From contig CAVZUK010000003.1 in the NCBI GenBank assembly GCA_963778465.1, positions 1,302,001 to 1,366,000 of the forward strand: DNA of 64,000 bases, given 5' to 3'. The stretch is from CAVZBW01 sp963778465. GTDB lineage: Bacteria > Actinomycetota > Acidimicrobiia > Acidimicrobiales > RAAP-2. The first letter of the stretch is position 1, and each line of letters begins with the position of its first letter. Below the pieces are notes generated by a model. That model had not been told where the DNA came from. It searched no databases and worked only from the letters and a program-made list of their open reading frames with translations. Shown here one piece after another: positions 26,510 to 36,135 of the stretch. Made by a program: the position numbers and the translations under genes.

Positions 26510-27034
26510 TCAGTACTCGATGCCCTTGATCGCCTTGATGTCGCGGTCGTAGGCGTGCTTGACCTTGCGCATCTCGGTCACGGTGTCCGCGATCTCGACG
26601 ATCTCCGGTGGGGCGTCTCGCCCCGTGATCACCACGTTGGTCTTGGGGGCGCGGTCGCGCACGCCGGCGACGATCTCCTCCACGTCCACCCAGCCGTACT
26701 TGGCTGCGTACGTGAGCTCGTCGAGGATCAGGAGCTGGTAGTCGCCCGAGGACAACTTGTCGCGGGCGACCTGCCACGCGTGGCGGCCCTTGGCGGCCGT
26801 CTCGTCGAGGTCCGTGGACTCCCAGGTGAATCCGTCGCCCAGGGTGTGCCACTCGATGTCGAGGTGCTCGGCGAGCTTGCGCTCGCCGGTCTTCCACTTG
26901 CCGCCCTTCACGAACTGGACGACCGCCACGCGCCAACCACGGGCCCATCCCCTGGCCATGACGCCGAAGGCGGCGGAGGACTTGCCCTTGCCGTGCCCCG
27001 TGTTGACCAGGACCACGGAATCCACTCGTGCCAT
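26510..27034 (-). CDS. cobO: Cob(I)yrinic acid a,c-diamide adenosyltransferase CobO/BtuR
   Basis: 174 residues with the inverted P-loop NTGHGKGKSSAAFGVM near the N-terminus, VVQFVKGGKW and LLILDELTYAAKYGWV. It adenosylates the cobalt of corrinoids from ATP. I chose the ATG at 27034 because the conserved core begins about ten residues on; a longer upstream frame has no family similarity. It heads the minus-strand cobO-cobB unit, divergent from the plus-strand riboswitch, with only about 60 bases for both promoters. Confidence 0.94.
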   Translation of the reverse strand: MARVDSVVLVNTGHGKGKSSAAFGVMARGWARGWRVAVVQFVKGGKWKTGERKLAEHLDIEWHTLGDGFTWESTDLDETAAKGRHAWQVARDKLSSGDYQLLILDELTYAAKYGWVDVEEIVAGVRDRAPKTNVVITGRDAPPEIVEIADTVTEMRKVKHAYDRDIKAIKGIEY

Positions 27035-27094
27035 CCCCGCGGGAGCGTAGTCCGGGGGTGCGACCTGCACGCCGGGAGCGACGCTATGGGGAGC

Positions 27095-27250
27095 TGTCGT
27101 AGAGTGATGGCCGTAGCGCAGGGAACCCGGTGGGAGTCCGGGGCTGTCCCGCAACTGTGACCGGGGAGCCGACCCCAGCCACGACCACGGCCCATCGGGG
27201 CGGGAAGGTCGGGGGAGGCGACGATCCGCAGCCAGGAGACCTGCCTACCC
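27095..27250 (+). promoter_or_regulatory. Cobalamin riboswitch upstream of cbiZ
   Basis: The segment contains GGGAACCCGGTGGGAGTCCG at 27121, CTGTCCCGCAACTGTGACC at 27144 and the B12 box GCCAGGAGACCTGCC at 27231-27245, all canonical. The cbiZ start follows at 27283. It should control the long plus-strand unit cbiZ-cobU-cobS-cobD-cobC-cobQ-cobN-chlID-bluB/cobT. Confidence 0.95.
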
Positions 27251-27282
27251 GAGGAGAGTCTCGGAGAGCGCGAGGACGATTC

Positions 27283-27936
27283 ATGCAACCCGACATCCGC
27301 TGGCGGCGCGAGGGCGATCGCACCTTGCCGGTGCTCGTATGGCGCTGGCCGGCACCGATGCGCTCGATCGCGAGCAGCCCGCACGGCGGCGGCCTCGGAC
27401 CGCGCCGTTGGGTGGTCAACGCCCAGGTTCCCGCCGCCTACTCACGGCGGGACCCCGACCGCCACCTCACCAAGCTCGGCGTGTCCCTCGGTCTGCCCGG
27501 TCGGGGGGTGGGGATGCTGACGGCCGCAGACGTCCGGGCGAACGTCGGGGGTGTCTGCGAGGGAGCGGAGGTCGTGGCCACGGTGGGTCTGAGCCAGCCG
27601 ATCCTCGCCGCGGACCGCGAGGCGCAAAGGTCCTCGCACCTCGCCGGCACGATCAACGTGGTCGCCACGGTCCCCGAGCGCTTGGCCGATGCCGCGCTCG
27701 TCAACGCCGTGGCCACGGCGACCGAGGCAAAGGTGCAGGCGCTGATGGAGGCCGGCCTGGAGGCCACCGGCACGCCGACCGACGCCGTGTGCATCCTGTG
27801 CCCGGAGGAGGGCCGTACCGCCGCTTTTGGCGGGCCCCGCTCGGTATGGGGGTCGCGCTTGGCCCTCGCGGTGCACTCGGCCGTGTTGGCAGGAGCGCTC
27901 GCCTCCGAAGGCTCGCACCCGGGTGCGGGCCGGTGA
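27283..27936 (+). CDS. cbiZ: Adenosylcobinamide amidohydrolase CbiZ
   Basis: 217 residues. VGMLTAADVRAN, VVATVGLSQPILA, LAGTINVVATVP and LVNAVATATEAKVQAL are the CbiZ core. CbiZ removes the aminopropanol-type side chain from adenosylcobinamide-like corrinoids, yielding adenosylcobyric acid so that other cobamides can be remodelled. It directly follows a cobalamin riboswitch. Its stop overlaps the cobU GTG (GTGA). The presence of a salvage enzyme in a de novo operon suggests remodelling of imported corrinoids, although no corrinoid importer is in the window. Confidence 0.9.
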   Translation: MQPDIRWRREGDRTLPVLVWRWPAPMRSIASSPHGGGLGPRRWVVNAQVPAAYSRRDPDRHLTKLGVSLGLPGRGVGMLTAADVRANVGGVCEGAEVVATVGLSQPILAADREAQRSSHLAGTINVVATVPERLADAALVNAVATATEAKVQALMEAGLEATGTPTDAVCILCPEEGRTAAFGGPRSVWGSRLALAVHSAVLAGALASEGSHPGAGR

Positions 27937-28496
27937 TCACCCTCGTGCTCGGGGGTGCCCGCTCGGGCAAGTCGGAGTTCGCCGAGCAGCTGGTCTCGCG
28001 TCACGGTCCGCCGGTCACCTATCTCGCAACGGGGGTGGCGACGGACCCCGACATGGCCCGGCGCATCGCCGCCCACCGGGAGCGGCGACCGGCCGGCTGG
28101 GCCACCGTCGAGTGCGGCAGCGACGTGGCCGGTGCCCTCGCCGCGACGCCCGGCACGGTCCTGCTGGACGCGCTCGGGACCTGGGTGGCGCGCCTCGATG
28201 ACTTCGAGCCGGACGCGGCCGGGCTGTGCGACGCGCTGCGTACGCGGCGGGGTGCGACCGTCGTCGTCTCCGAGGAGGTGGGCCTGGGCGTCCACCCTGC
28301 AACCGACGCCGGGCGGCGGTTCCGTGACCAGCTCGGTGCCCTGAATCGGGCGGTGTCGGCCGTGGCCGACGCGGCGTACCTCGTGGTCGCGGGGAGGGTC
28401 GTGACGCTCGGGCCCCCCGTCGAGACGGCGGCAACGGGAGAGGCGCCCGTGGGCGCCGGCGATACCCGACCGGAGGGAGGCCCGCCAGGTGCTTGA
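27933..28496 (+). CDS. cobU: Adenosylcobinamide kinase/GTP:adenosylcobinamide-phosphate guanylyltransferase CobU
   Basis: 187 residues. LVLGGARSGKSEFAEQL is the P-loop, ATGVATDPDMARRIAAHRERR holds the guanylylated histidine, and VVSEEVGLGVHPATDAGRRF is a further signature. It phosphorylates adenosylcobinamide and activates it with GMP. The GTG at 27933 overlaps the cbiZ stop and the end overlaps cobS by eight bases. Confidence 0.94.
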   Translation: MITLVLGGARSGKSEFAEQLVSRHGPPVTYLATGVATDPDMARRIAAHRERRPAGWATVECGSDVAGALAATPGTVLLDALGTWVARLDDFEPDAAGLCDALRTRRGATVVVSEEVGLGVHPATDAGRRFRDQLGALNRAVSAVADAAYLVVAGRVVTLGPPVETAATGEAPVGAGDTRPEGGPPGA

Positions 28497-29247
28497 GGCT
28501 CTCGCCTTCCTCACCCCCCTGGGCGGGGCCCGCCGGCCCACACCGGGCGCGCTGCGCTGGTTCCCCGTGGTCGGGGCGGCCCTGGGTCTGGCGCTCGGGG
28601 GGATCTGGTGGCTCGTCGGCCGCGCCTGGCCGCCTCTCGCGGCCGCGGGGATCGTGGTCGTCGCGGACCTCGCGCTCACCGGCCTCCTGCATCTCGACGG
28701 TCTCGTCGACACCGCGGACGGTCTGCTGCCGCCCCTGCCCCGAGAGCGACGGTTGGCGGTCATGCGCCAACCCGACGCGGGCGCCTTCGGCATCGGGGCC
28801 GCGGGCGCGGTCCTCATTCTCCGCTGGGCGGCCCTCGCCTCCATCCGCCCGGCCCCCCTGCTCCTCGGAGGGTTGTGGTGCCTGTCGCGCACGGCGATGG
28901 CGGCCTGCGCGCGCGGAATGCCCTACGCGCGGGCGGAGGGCGGGATTGCCAGCGCCTTCGGCGCCCGGTCGGAGGAGGGTGTTCCGGGTGGCCCAGGGGC
29001 TGACCGGCGGGCCTCCGTGAGGAGGATCCCCCTCCTCTACGTGGTGGCCGCCCTGGGTGCGGCGGGGCTCGCCGCCGCGTGGTCGGTTCCGGCCGGGCCG
29101 GTGGCCGTGGCCGTGGCTGCCGGGGGCTTTGCCGCGGTGATCTGGTTGGCGATGCGTCGCATCGGGGGCTTCACGGGCGATGTGCTCGGCGCCGCCGGGA
29201 TGGTCGCCGAGACCGTCGGGCTGCTCACGGCGGCGGCCCGCTGGTGA
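28489..29247 (+). CDS. cobS: Adenosylcobinamide-GDP ribazoletransferase CobS
   Basis: 252-residue integral membrane protein. FLTPLGGARRPTPGALRW at the N-terminus and the metal-binding TGLLHLDGLVDTADGLL are diagnostic. It joins adenosylcobinamide-GDP to alpha-ribazole, the last assembly step at the membrane. GTG 28489 follows GGAGGGAGG (28472-28480) by eight bases. The stop overlaps the cobD start. Confidence 0.93.
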   Translation: MLEALAFLTPLGGARRPTPGALRWFPVVGAALGLALGGIWWLVGRAWPPLAAAGIVVVADLALTGLLHLDGLVDTADGLLPPLPRERRLAVMRQPDAGAFGIGAAGAVLILRWAALASIRPAPLLLGGLWCLSRTAMAACARGMPYARAEGGIASAFGARSEEGVPGGPGADRRASVRRIPLLYVVAALGAAGLAAAWSVPAGPVAVAVAAGGFAAVIWLAMRRIGGFTGDVLGAAGMVAETVGLLTAAARW

Positions 29248-30128
29248 GGGCGCGACCTCTGGCCGTGGCCGCTGGCGTGTCGGCGGACCTGGCGTTCGGC
29301 GAGCCGCCGCTCCGCCCCCACCCCTTGACCGTCTTCGGCAGGGTCATGGGGACCCTCGAGCGGCACGCCTATGCAGACCGGAGATCGGCCGGCGTCCTCC
29401 ACGCCTTGGTGGGCGTGGCGATCGGCGTGGGCGCCGGCGCCGGGCTGCGCTCCACGGCTGCGGCGACGTACCTGGCCGTGGCCGAGCGGGCGCTCGGGGG
29501 CACCGCCATGGAAATCGCAGCAACGCTGCAGGAAGGAGAACTGGAAGGGGCGCGAGCGCTGTTGCCCCAACTGGTCGGACGGGAGACTTCCGGGCTCGAC
29601 GAGAAGGAGGTGGCGCGGGCGGTCATCGAGTCCGTCGCCGAGAACACCGTCGACGCGCTGGTCGCGCCGGCGTGCTGGGCCGTCCTCGCCGGAGCCTGCG
29701 GTGCGCTCGGCTACCGCGCCGTCAACACGCTCGACGCTCGGGTCGGACACCGCAACGCCCGCTACGGACGCTTCGGGTGGGCGAGCGCTCGCCTGGACGA
29801 CCTGGCCAACTTCGTGCCCGCACGATTGACGGCCGTGCTCGTCGCCTCGGTCTGCCCGAGTGCCGCCGGGGCGGTCCTGCGGGCGGTGCGCGAGGACGCA
29901 CCCCGGCATCCGTCTCCCAACGCCGGCGTGGCCGAGGGGGCCTTCGCCGCCGCCCTCGGGCTCCGGCTCGGTGGGACGAATCGTTACGGAGAGCGCGTCG
30001 AGGTGCGACCGTCGCTCGGCGACGGGCGACCCCCCGAGCCGGCCGACATCGCCCGGGCGGTCGAGCTCTCGCGCCGAGTGACGGTCGCCCTCCTGGGGTG
30101 CCTCGTGGTGGCGGGCCTGTGCACGTGA
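29244..30128 (+). CDS. cobD: Adenosylcobinamide-phosphate synthase CobD/CbiB
   Basis: 294-residue membrane protein. HPLTVFGRVMGTLE, VIESVAENTVDALVAPACW and DARVGHRNARYGRFGWASAR are standard CbiB motifs. It attaches the aminopropanol (phosphate) to adenosylcobyric acid. The GTG at 29244 overlaps the cobS stop (GTGA) and the TGA at 30126-30128 overlaps the cobC start. Confidence 0.93.
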   Translation: MRARPLAVAAGVSADLAFGEPPLRPHPLTVFGRVMGTLERHAYADRRSAGVLHALVGVAIGVGAGAGLRSTAAATYLAVAERALGGTAMEIAATLQEGELEGARALLPQLVGRETSGLDEKEVARAVIESVAENTVDALVAPACWAVLAGACGALGYRAVNTLDARVGHRNARYGRFGWASARLDDLANFVPARLTAVLVASVCPSAAGAVLRAVREDAPRHPSPNAGVAEGAFAAALGLRLGGTNRYGERVEVRPSLGDGRPPEPADIARAVELSRRVTVALLGCLVVAGLCT

Positions 30129-31069
30129 GACGACCCTCTTCGCCTTCTGCCTCCAACGGCGCGGTTGCCACGAGCCCGTTGCCGCCCCCGGGCCTTCACG
30201 GTGGCGACGGCGCCCGCATCGCCCTCGCCATCGGGCTGGATCCGAGCGCGGTCGTCGACCTCTCGGCGAGCCTCAACCCGCTCGCACCCGGAATCGCCCA
30301 CCTCGCCCGGGAGCGGCTCGACTCGTTGGGCCGGTATCCCGATGCGGAGGCCGCCACCAGCGAGCTTGCGGGTGCGATCGGGGTGGCCGACGACCGGGTC
30401 CTGCTCACCAACGGAGGCTCGGAGGCCATCGCCCTGGTGGCCGCCGAGCTCGGGGGTTGGTGCGAGGAGCCGGAGTTCTCCCTCCATCCGAGGGGTCCGC
30501 ACCCGGCGGGACCGAGGTGGCGGTCCAACCCGCACAACCCGACCGGGGTCCTGGCCCCCGGTGAGGACGTGGCGGGTGTGTGGGACGAGGCGTTCTTCGC
30601 GTTGGCCACCGGGCGATGGACACGCGGCGACCCCGGTTCGGTCGTCGTCGGCTCCCTGACCAAGCTGTTCGCCTGTCCGGGCCTCCGGCTGGGGTACGTG
30701 CTGGCGGACGCCGAGATCGTCGCGACCGTGCGGAGCCACCAGCCCGAGTGGTCGGTCAACGGCTTGGCCCTGGGCCTCCTGCCCGACCTGCTGGCGGTGG
30801 CCGACCTGCGCGGATGGTCGGAGGGCGTCGCCGAGCTCCGGGTGGCGCTGACGTCGCTGCTCGCTTCGCATGGGCTCGACCCCATGCCTTCCGATGCCAA
30901 CTTCGTCCTCTGCCGATGCGCGCCGGGCCTGCGCGGGCGCCTGCTCCCGCGGGGTGTGGTCGTGCGGGACTGCGCGTCCTTCGGGCTCGTCGACCACGCT
31001 CGCGTCGCCGTTCCCGATGAGCGCGGACTCGCACTGCTGGCCGATGCCCTCGACAAGAGCGCGCCGTGA
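30125..31069 (+). CDS. cobC: Threonine-phosphate decarboxylase-like aminotransferase CobC
   Basis: 314-residue fold-type I PLP enzyme. VDLSASLNPLAPG at the N-terminus, NPHNPTGVLAP for PLP contact, and the PLP lysine in VVGSLTKLFACPGLRLGY. CobC makes the aminopropanol phosphate used by CobD. It is somewhat shorter than the usual 330-360 residues, with a compact middle after the glycine-rich loop. The GTG at 30125 overlaps the cobD stop. The frame is intact; the frame-broken block begins only after the next 330 bases. Confidence 0.9.
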   Translation: MRRPSSPSASNGAVATSPLPPPGLHGGDGARIALAIGLDPSAVVDLSASLNPLAPGIAHLARERLDSLGRYPDAEAATSELAGAIGVADDRVLLTNGGSEAIALVAAELGGWCEEPEFSLHPRGPHPAGPRWRSNPHNPTGVLAPGEDVAGVWDEAFFALATGRWTRGDPGSVVVGSLTKLFACPGLRLGYVLADAEIVATVRSHQPEWSVNGLALGLLPDLLAVADLRGWSEGVAELRVALTSLLASHGLDPMPSDANFVLCRCAPGLRGRLLPRGVVVRDCASFGLVDHARVAVPDERGLALLADALDKSAP

Positions 31070-31121
31070 GGTGCGCCGTGACGCTGCGCGCCGACAGGCT
31101 CGACGCGACGGAGCGCGCGTC

Positions 31122-32620
31122 GTGAACGGCGGCCTGATGGTCTGCGGCACCGCCAGCAACGCCGGCAAGAGCCACGTCGTCACCGGCCTGTGCCGGCTGC
31201 TGGCCCGACGCGGGGTCAAGGTGGCGCCCTTCAAGGCGCAGAACATGGCCCTCAACTCCTACGTCACCCCGGCCGGGCACGAGATCGGGCGGGCCCAGGG
31301 CATCCAGGCCCTGGCCGCGGGGGTCGAGCCGGACGTGGCCATGAACCCGATCCTGCTCAAGCCGACCGGGGAGCGGACCAGCCAGGTGGTCGTCGATGGG
31401 CCGGCCGGTCGGCCACCTCGAGCGCCATCGAGTACCACGAGCGCAAGCCGGCCCTCTTCGAGACGGTGCTGAGGAGCCTCGCCGACCTGCGCACGCGCTT
31501 CGACGTGGTGATCGTGCGAGGGCGCAGGGAGTCCGGCCGAGATCAACCTCCTCGACCACGACATCGTCAACCTGCCGCTCGCCCGTGCTGCCGGCTTGCC
31601 GGCCATCGTGGTCGGCGACATCGACCGGGGTGGGGTGTTCGCCGCCTGTACGGCACGGTCGCCCTCCTGCCGGATCGCTACCGCGATCTGGTCCGCGGCT
31701 TCGTCATCAACAAGTTCCGCGGCGACCCCGCGTTGCTCGGCGACGGGCTGGCCGAGCTCGAGCGGCGGACCGGCGTCCCCACGCTCGGCGTGCTCCCGTG
31801 GCTGCACGACGTGGCCCTCGACGCCGAGGACTCCCTGGCCCTGTCGGGGCCCGGTCCGCGCCCGAGCGGCGGTCCCGCGGCCGACTCCCTGGACGTCGCC
31901 GTCGTGCGCTTCCCCCGCATCTCCAACTTCACCGACCTCGACGCCCTGGCCGTCGAACCCGGCGTCCGCGTGCGGCTGGTCGAGGACGGCGGCGGCCTGG
32001 GGGATCCCGACCTCGTCGTCCTGCCCGGCACCAAGGCGACCGTCGCCGATCTCGACTGGCTCCGCGGTCGGGGCCTCGATCGGGCCATCGCGGCCTGCCG
32101 GCACGCCGGGAGCACGGTCCTCGGTATCTGTGGCGGCTACCAGATGCTCGGACGGCGGATCGTCGACCGGGTGGAATCGGGCCGAGGACCGGTCGACGGT
32201 CTCGGTTGGCTCGACGTGGACACGGAGTTCGAGCCGACCAAGACCACACGCCAGCGCCGGGGACACGCCTCTCGGGCAGGGTCTCGGGCTACGAGATCCA
32301 CCACGGTCGCATCGACCGGGTCGGGCCGGAGGCCGGGTGGATCCACCTGGACGATGCGTACGGGACGGACGTCGAGGGGTCCCGGTCCGGCGACGGCGGC
32401 GTCCTCGGCACGAGCCTGCACGGCCTGTTCGAGGACGACGCCTTCCGCTCGGCCTTCCTGCGGAGGTGGCCCAGCGGCGCGCCAAGCGCTTCGTGTCCGC
32501 CGGCGTCTCGTTCGCGGCGGCCCGCCAGCACGCAGTGGGACCGCCTGGCCGACCCCTGGAGGCGCACCTCGACTTGGAGGCCCTCGAGTCGCTCATCGGC
32601 CGAGGGCGAGGGCGCGGTGA
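31122..32620 (+). pseudogene. cobQ: Cobyric acid synthase CobQ/CbiP, frame-disrupted (probably sequence error)
   Basis: All CobQ motifs are present but in different frames. The GTG at 31122 gives MVCGTASNAGKSHVVTGLCR and FKAQNMALNSYVT intact to about 31,400. Frame changes then fall near 31,400, 31,419, 31,528 and 31,648. A clean stretch from 31,650 to 32,275 includes LPGTKATVADLDWL and the glutaminase nucleophile in LGICGGYQMLG. More changes follow near 32,275, 32,465, 32,535 and 32,600. Corrected, the protein is about 490 residues, a normal length, and ends at a GTGA junction with cobN. It amidates side chains b, d, e and g. No conserved motif is lost, so I think the gene is functional in the organism. 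Confidence 0.85.
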
Positions 32621-35600
32621 TCCTGTTCCTGACCAACGCCGACACCGAGATCCTGGCCCTGCGCTCGGTCCTCGAGGGGCTGCCCGAGGGATTCGCGCCC
32701 GTGCGCGCCGCCAATCCCGCCACCTTGACGGAGCCGCCGGACCTCGAGGGGGTCACGGCGGTGCTGGTGCGCCTGCTCGGCGGCCGGCGGGCCTGGGAGA
32801 GCCCTTCGACGAGCTGCGCCGCCGCTGCGTCGACGGCGGGCATCCCGCTGCTCGCCTTCGGCGGCGAGGCCGCCCCCGACGCCGAGCTGACCGCCGCTGT
32901 CGACCGTTCCTGCGGCCACCGTCGCGCAGGCCTTCGAGTACCTCGTCCACGGCGGTCTGGCCAACATCGAGCAGCCTCGTGCGCTTCGTGGCCGACACCG
33001 TCTTGCATGGGCGGGTTCGGGTTCGACCCGCCCGGACCGGTGTCCGCTCGCCGGGGTCCTGCGGTGAGCGTCGGCGAGCCGCCGGCCGGCCCACGGGTGG
33101 CGGTCGTCTTCTACCGGGCCCACCTCCTCTCCGGGAACACGCAGTTCGTCGACGACCTGTGCGACGCGCTCGAGGCAGCGGGATGCAGACGCCGTGCCGG
33201 TGTACTGCTACTCGCTGCGTCCGGGTCCAGACGGGCGGGTCGAGGCGCTCGACCTGCTGCGCCGCGAGCGGCGTCGACGCGGTGGTCACCACCGTGCTCG
33301 CCATCGGGGTCGGCGGCCGGCGACGGCCAGGCGTGGGACGCGACCGCCCTGGCCGCGCTCGACGTGCCGGTCGTCCAGGCCGTCGCGGCGACCGTCGTCC
33401 CAGCAGACGTGGGACGTCGAGCGACGCCGGGCTCGGTCCGCTCGACGTCGCCATGGCGGTGGCCATCCCCGAGTTCGACGGGCGCATCATCTCGGTGCCC
33501 TTCTCCTTCAAGGAGGAGGTCGACGACGGCGACGACGCTCGGCGCGCCCGTCACCGCGTACCGGACGCGTGCCGGACCGGGTCGGCCGGGTGGCCGGCCT
33601 CGCCGTCCGCCTGGCCCGGCTGCGCCATCGCGCCGCCCGCGAGCGGCGGGTGGCGGTCGTGCTGTCGGCCTACCCGACCAAGCGCGAGCCGGCTCGGCAA
33701 CGCCGTCGGCCCTCGACACGCCGGCCTCGTGATCGCGCTGCTGCGATCGCTGGGCCGCGCCGGCTACCGCGTCGACGGCATCCCCGACGGCGGCGACGAG
33801 CTCATGGCCGAGCTGGCCGACGGCCTCTCCTACGACCGCCAGTCCCTCGGCCCGGCGCAGCTCGCCTCCGCCGTCGGTCGGCTGGTCGGGCGACGCGTAC
33901 GCCCGGCTGGTTCGCCGTCGTTGCCCGACTCCCTGCGCGCCACGATGGTGGAGGCGGCCTGGGGCGAGCCGCCCGGCGAGGTCTACCTGGACGACGGCGA
34001 CGAGCTCGTCTTCTCCGGCCTCGATCTCGGCGGACGTCCTCGTGGCCGGTCCAGCCGCCCCGGGGCTTCGGCGAGAACCCGGTCGCCGTCTACCACTCGC
34101 CCGACCTGCCGCCGACCCACCACTACCTCGCCTTCTACCGCTGGCTCGACGAGGGCTGGGGCGCCGACGCCGTCGTGCACGTGGGCAAGCACGGCACGCT
34201 CGAGTGGCTGCCCGGCAAGGGGGTGGGCCTGTCGGCGGCGCTGCTTCCCCGACGTGGCCCTGGGCGACCTCCCGCTCGTCTACCCCTTCGTCGTCAACGA
34301 CCCGGGCGAGGGCACCCAGGCCAAGCGCCGGGCCCACGCCGTGATCGTCGACCACCTGCTGCCGCCGCATGACCCGGGCCGAGACCTACGACGACCTGGC
34401 CCGCCTGGAGGAGCTCCTCGACGAGCACGCCCAGGTGGCGCGCTCGACCCGGCCAAGCTGCCCGGCGATCCGCGCCAAGGTGTGGGACCTGCTGGTCGCC
34501 GCCGAGATCCACCGGGACCTCGGGGTGGCCGAGCCGCCGCGACGGACGAGGCCTTCGACGACCTCGTCCTCCACGTGGACGGCTACCTCTGCGAGCTCAA
34601 GGACGCCCAGATCCGCGGCGGCCTGCACGTCCTCGGCCAGCCGCCCGACGGGTGAGGCCGAGCTCGACCTGCGTCGCTGGCCATGACCCGGCTGCCCCAG
34701 GGCGGCGTGCCGTCCCTGCGTGCGAGGTGGCCGACGGCTCGGCGATCGCTCGGCGCGGCGCGACGCCGGGCGGACGTCGACGCGGTGGAGGCCGAGTGCC
34801 GCAGCCTGCTCGACGGGTCTCCAGGCCGGGAGCCGACGGCGCTACGAGGGCGGCGGACCCGACGCTGCGCGTGGGTCTGCGAGCGGCTCGTGCCGGCCCT
34901 GCGCCGCGACCACCGACGAGATCGACGCGGTGCTCGCCGCGCTCGACGGGCGGTACGTGCCGCCCGGGCCGAGCGGCGCGCCGACCCGGGGCATGGCCCA
35001 CGTGCTGCCGACCGGGCGCAACTTCTACTCCGTCGACCCCAAGGCCGTGCCCTCCCGCCTGGCCTGGGAGGTCGGGCGCAGGCCTGGCCGACGCGCTGCT
35101 CGAGCGCCACCTGCGCCGAGGAGGGCCGCTACCCGCGCTACGCGTCGGGCTCGTGGTGTGGGGCACGGCGGCGATGCGCACCGGCGGCGACGACGTCGCC
35201 GAGGCGCTGGCCCTGCTCGGGGTGCGGCCGGTCTGGCAGGAGGAGTCCGGCCGGGTCGACGGCCTGGAGCTGATCCCGACGGCCGAGCTCGGCCGGCCCG
35301 GGTCGACGTGACGCTGCGGATCTCGGGGTTCTTCCGCGACGCCTTCCCCCACGTCGTCGCCTGCTCGACGAGGCGGTCGAGCTGGCCGGGTTCGCGCGAC
35401 GGCGACCCGCGCGATCTTCGGGGCCGAAGCCCGGGGCGCCTACGGGTCGGGCATCCTGCCCTCCTCGAGTCGCCGGGACTGGCGCAGCGACGACGACCTC
35501 GCCGCGGTCTACGTGGCCTGGGGCGGCTGGTCGCTACGGGCGGGCCGGCGATGGGCGTGCCGGCGGCCGAGGCGCATGCGCCGGCGCTTCGCCGCGCATC

Positions 35601-36135
35601 GAGGTCGCGGTCAAGAACCAGGACAACCGGGAGCACGACATCTTCGACTCCGACGACTACCTGCAGGACCACGGCGGGATGGTCGCGACCGATCCGGGCG
35701 CTGACCGGCCGTGCAGCCCAAGGCCTGGTTCGGCGACTCCGCCGACCCGGCCCGGCCCCGGGTGCGCAGCCTGGCCGAGGAGGCGGCCCGGGTGGTCCGC
35801 ACCCGGGTGCGTCAACCCGAAGTGGATCGCGGCCATGCAGCGCCACGGCTACAAGGGCGCCTTCGAGATGGCGGCCACCGTCGACTACCTCTTCGGCTAC
35901 GACGCCACCGCCGGGGTGGTCGAGGACTGGATGTACGAGCGGGTGACCGAGGCCTACGTCGGCGACCCGGCGGTCCGCAAGTTCTTCGAGACGTCCAACC
36001 CGTGGGCGCTGCGGGCCATCGCCGAGCGGCTGCTGAGGCGGCCGAGCGGGGGCTGTGGCAGGCGACGGCGCGGGCGCCTCGACACGCTGCGCGCCGCGCG
36101 TGCTCGAGGCCGAGGGCTGGGAGGAGTCGCGATGA
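32617..36135 (+). pseudogene. cobN: Cobaltochelatase large subunit CobN, frame-disrupted (probably sequence error)
   Basis: Reading across frames gives an essentially complete CobN of about 1170 residues: ILFLTNADTEILALRS at the start, FDGRIISVPFSFKEE, HHYLAFYRWLDEGWGADAVVHVG (in part), GKHGTLEWLPGKGVGLS, VYPFVVNDPGEGTQAKRR, LPTGRNFYSVDPKAVP, NREHDIFDSDDYLQ and MQRHGYKGAFEMAATVDYLFGY. I placed more than 20 indels by eye, mostly single-base insertions, spaced about 50-200 bases. CobN is the large subunit of the ATP-dependent chelatase inserting cobalt into hydrogenobyrinate diamide. Its partner here is the ChlID protein that follows by ATGA overlap. Confidence 0.87.

Noticed and set aside
31650..32275. 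The clean part of cobQ as a separate glutaminase gene
   Set aside because: It has no start codon context and its flanks continue the CobQ sequence in other frames.
32617..36135. Programmed ribosomal frameshifting in cobN
   Set aside because: More than 20 shifts at non-slippery sites in one gene, continuing into its neighbours, cannot be programmed.
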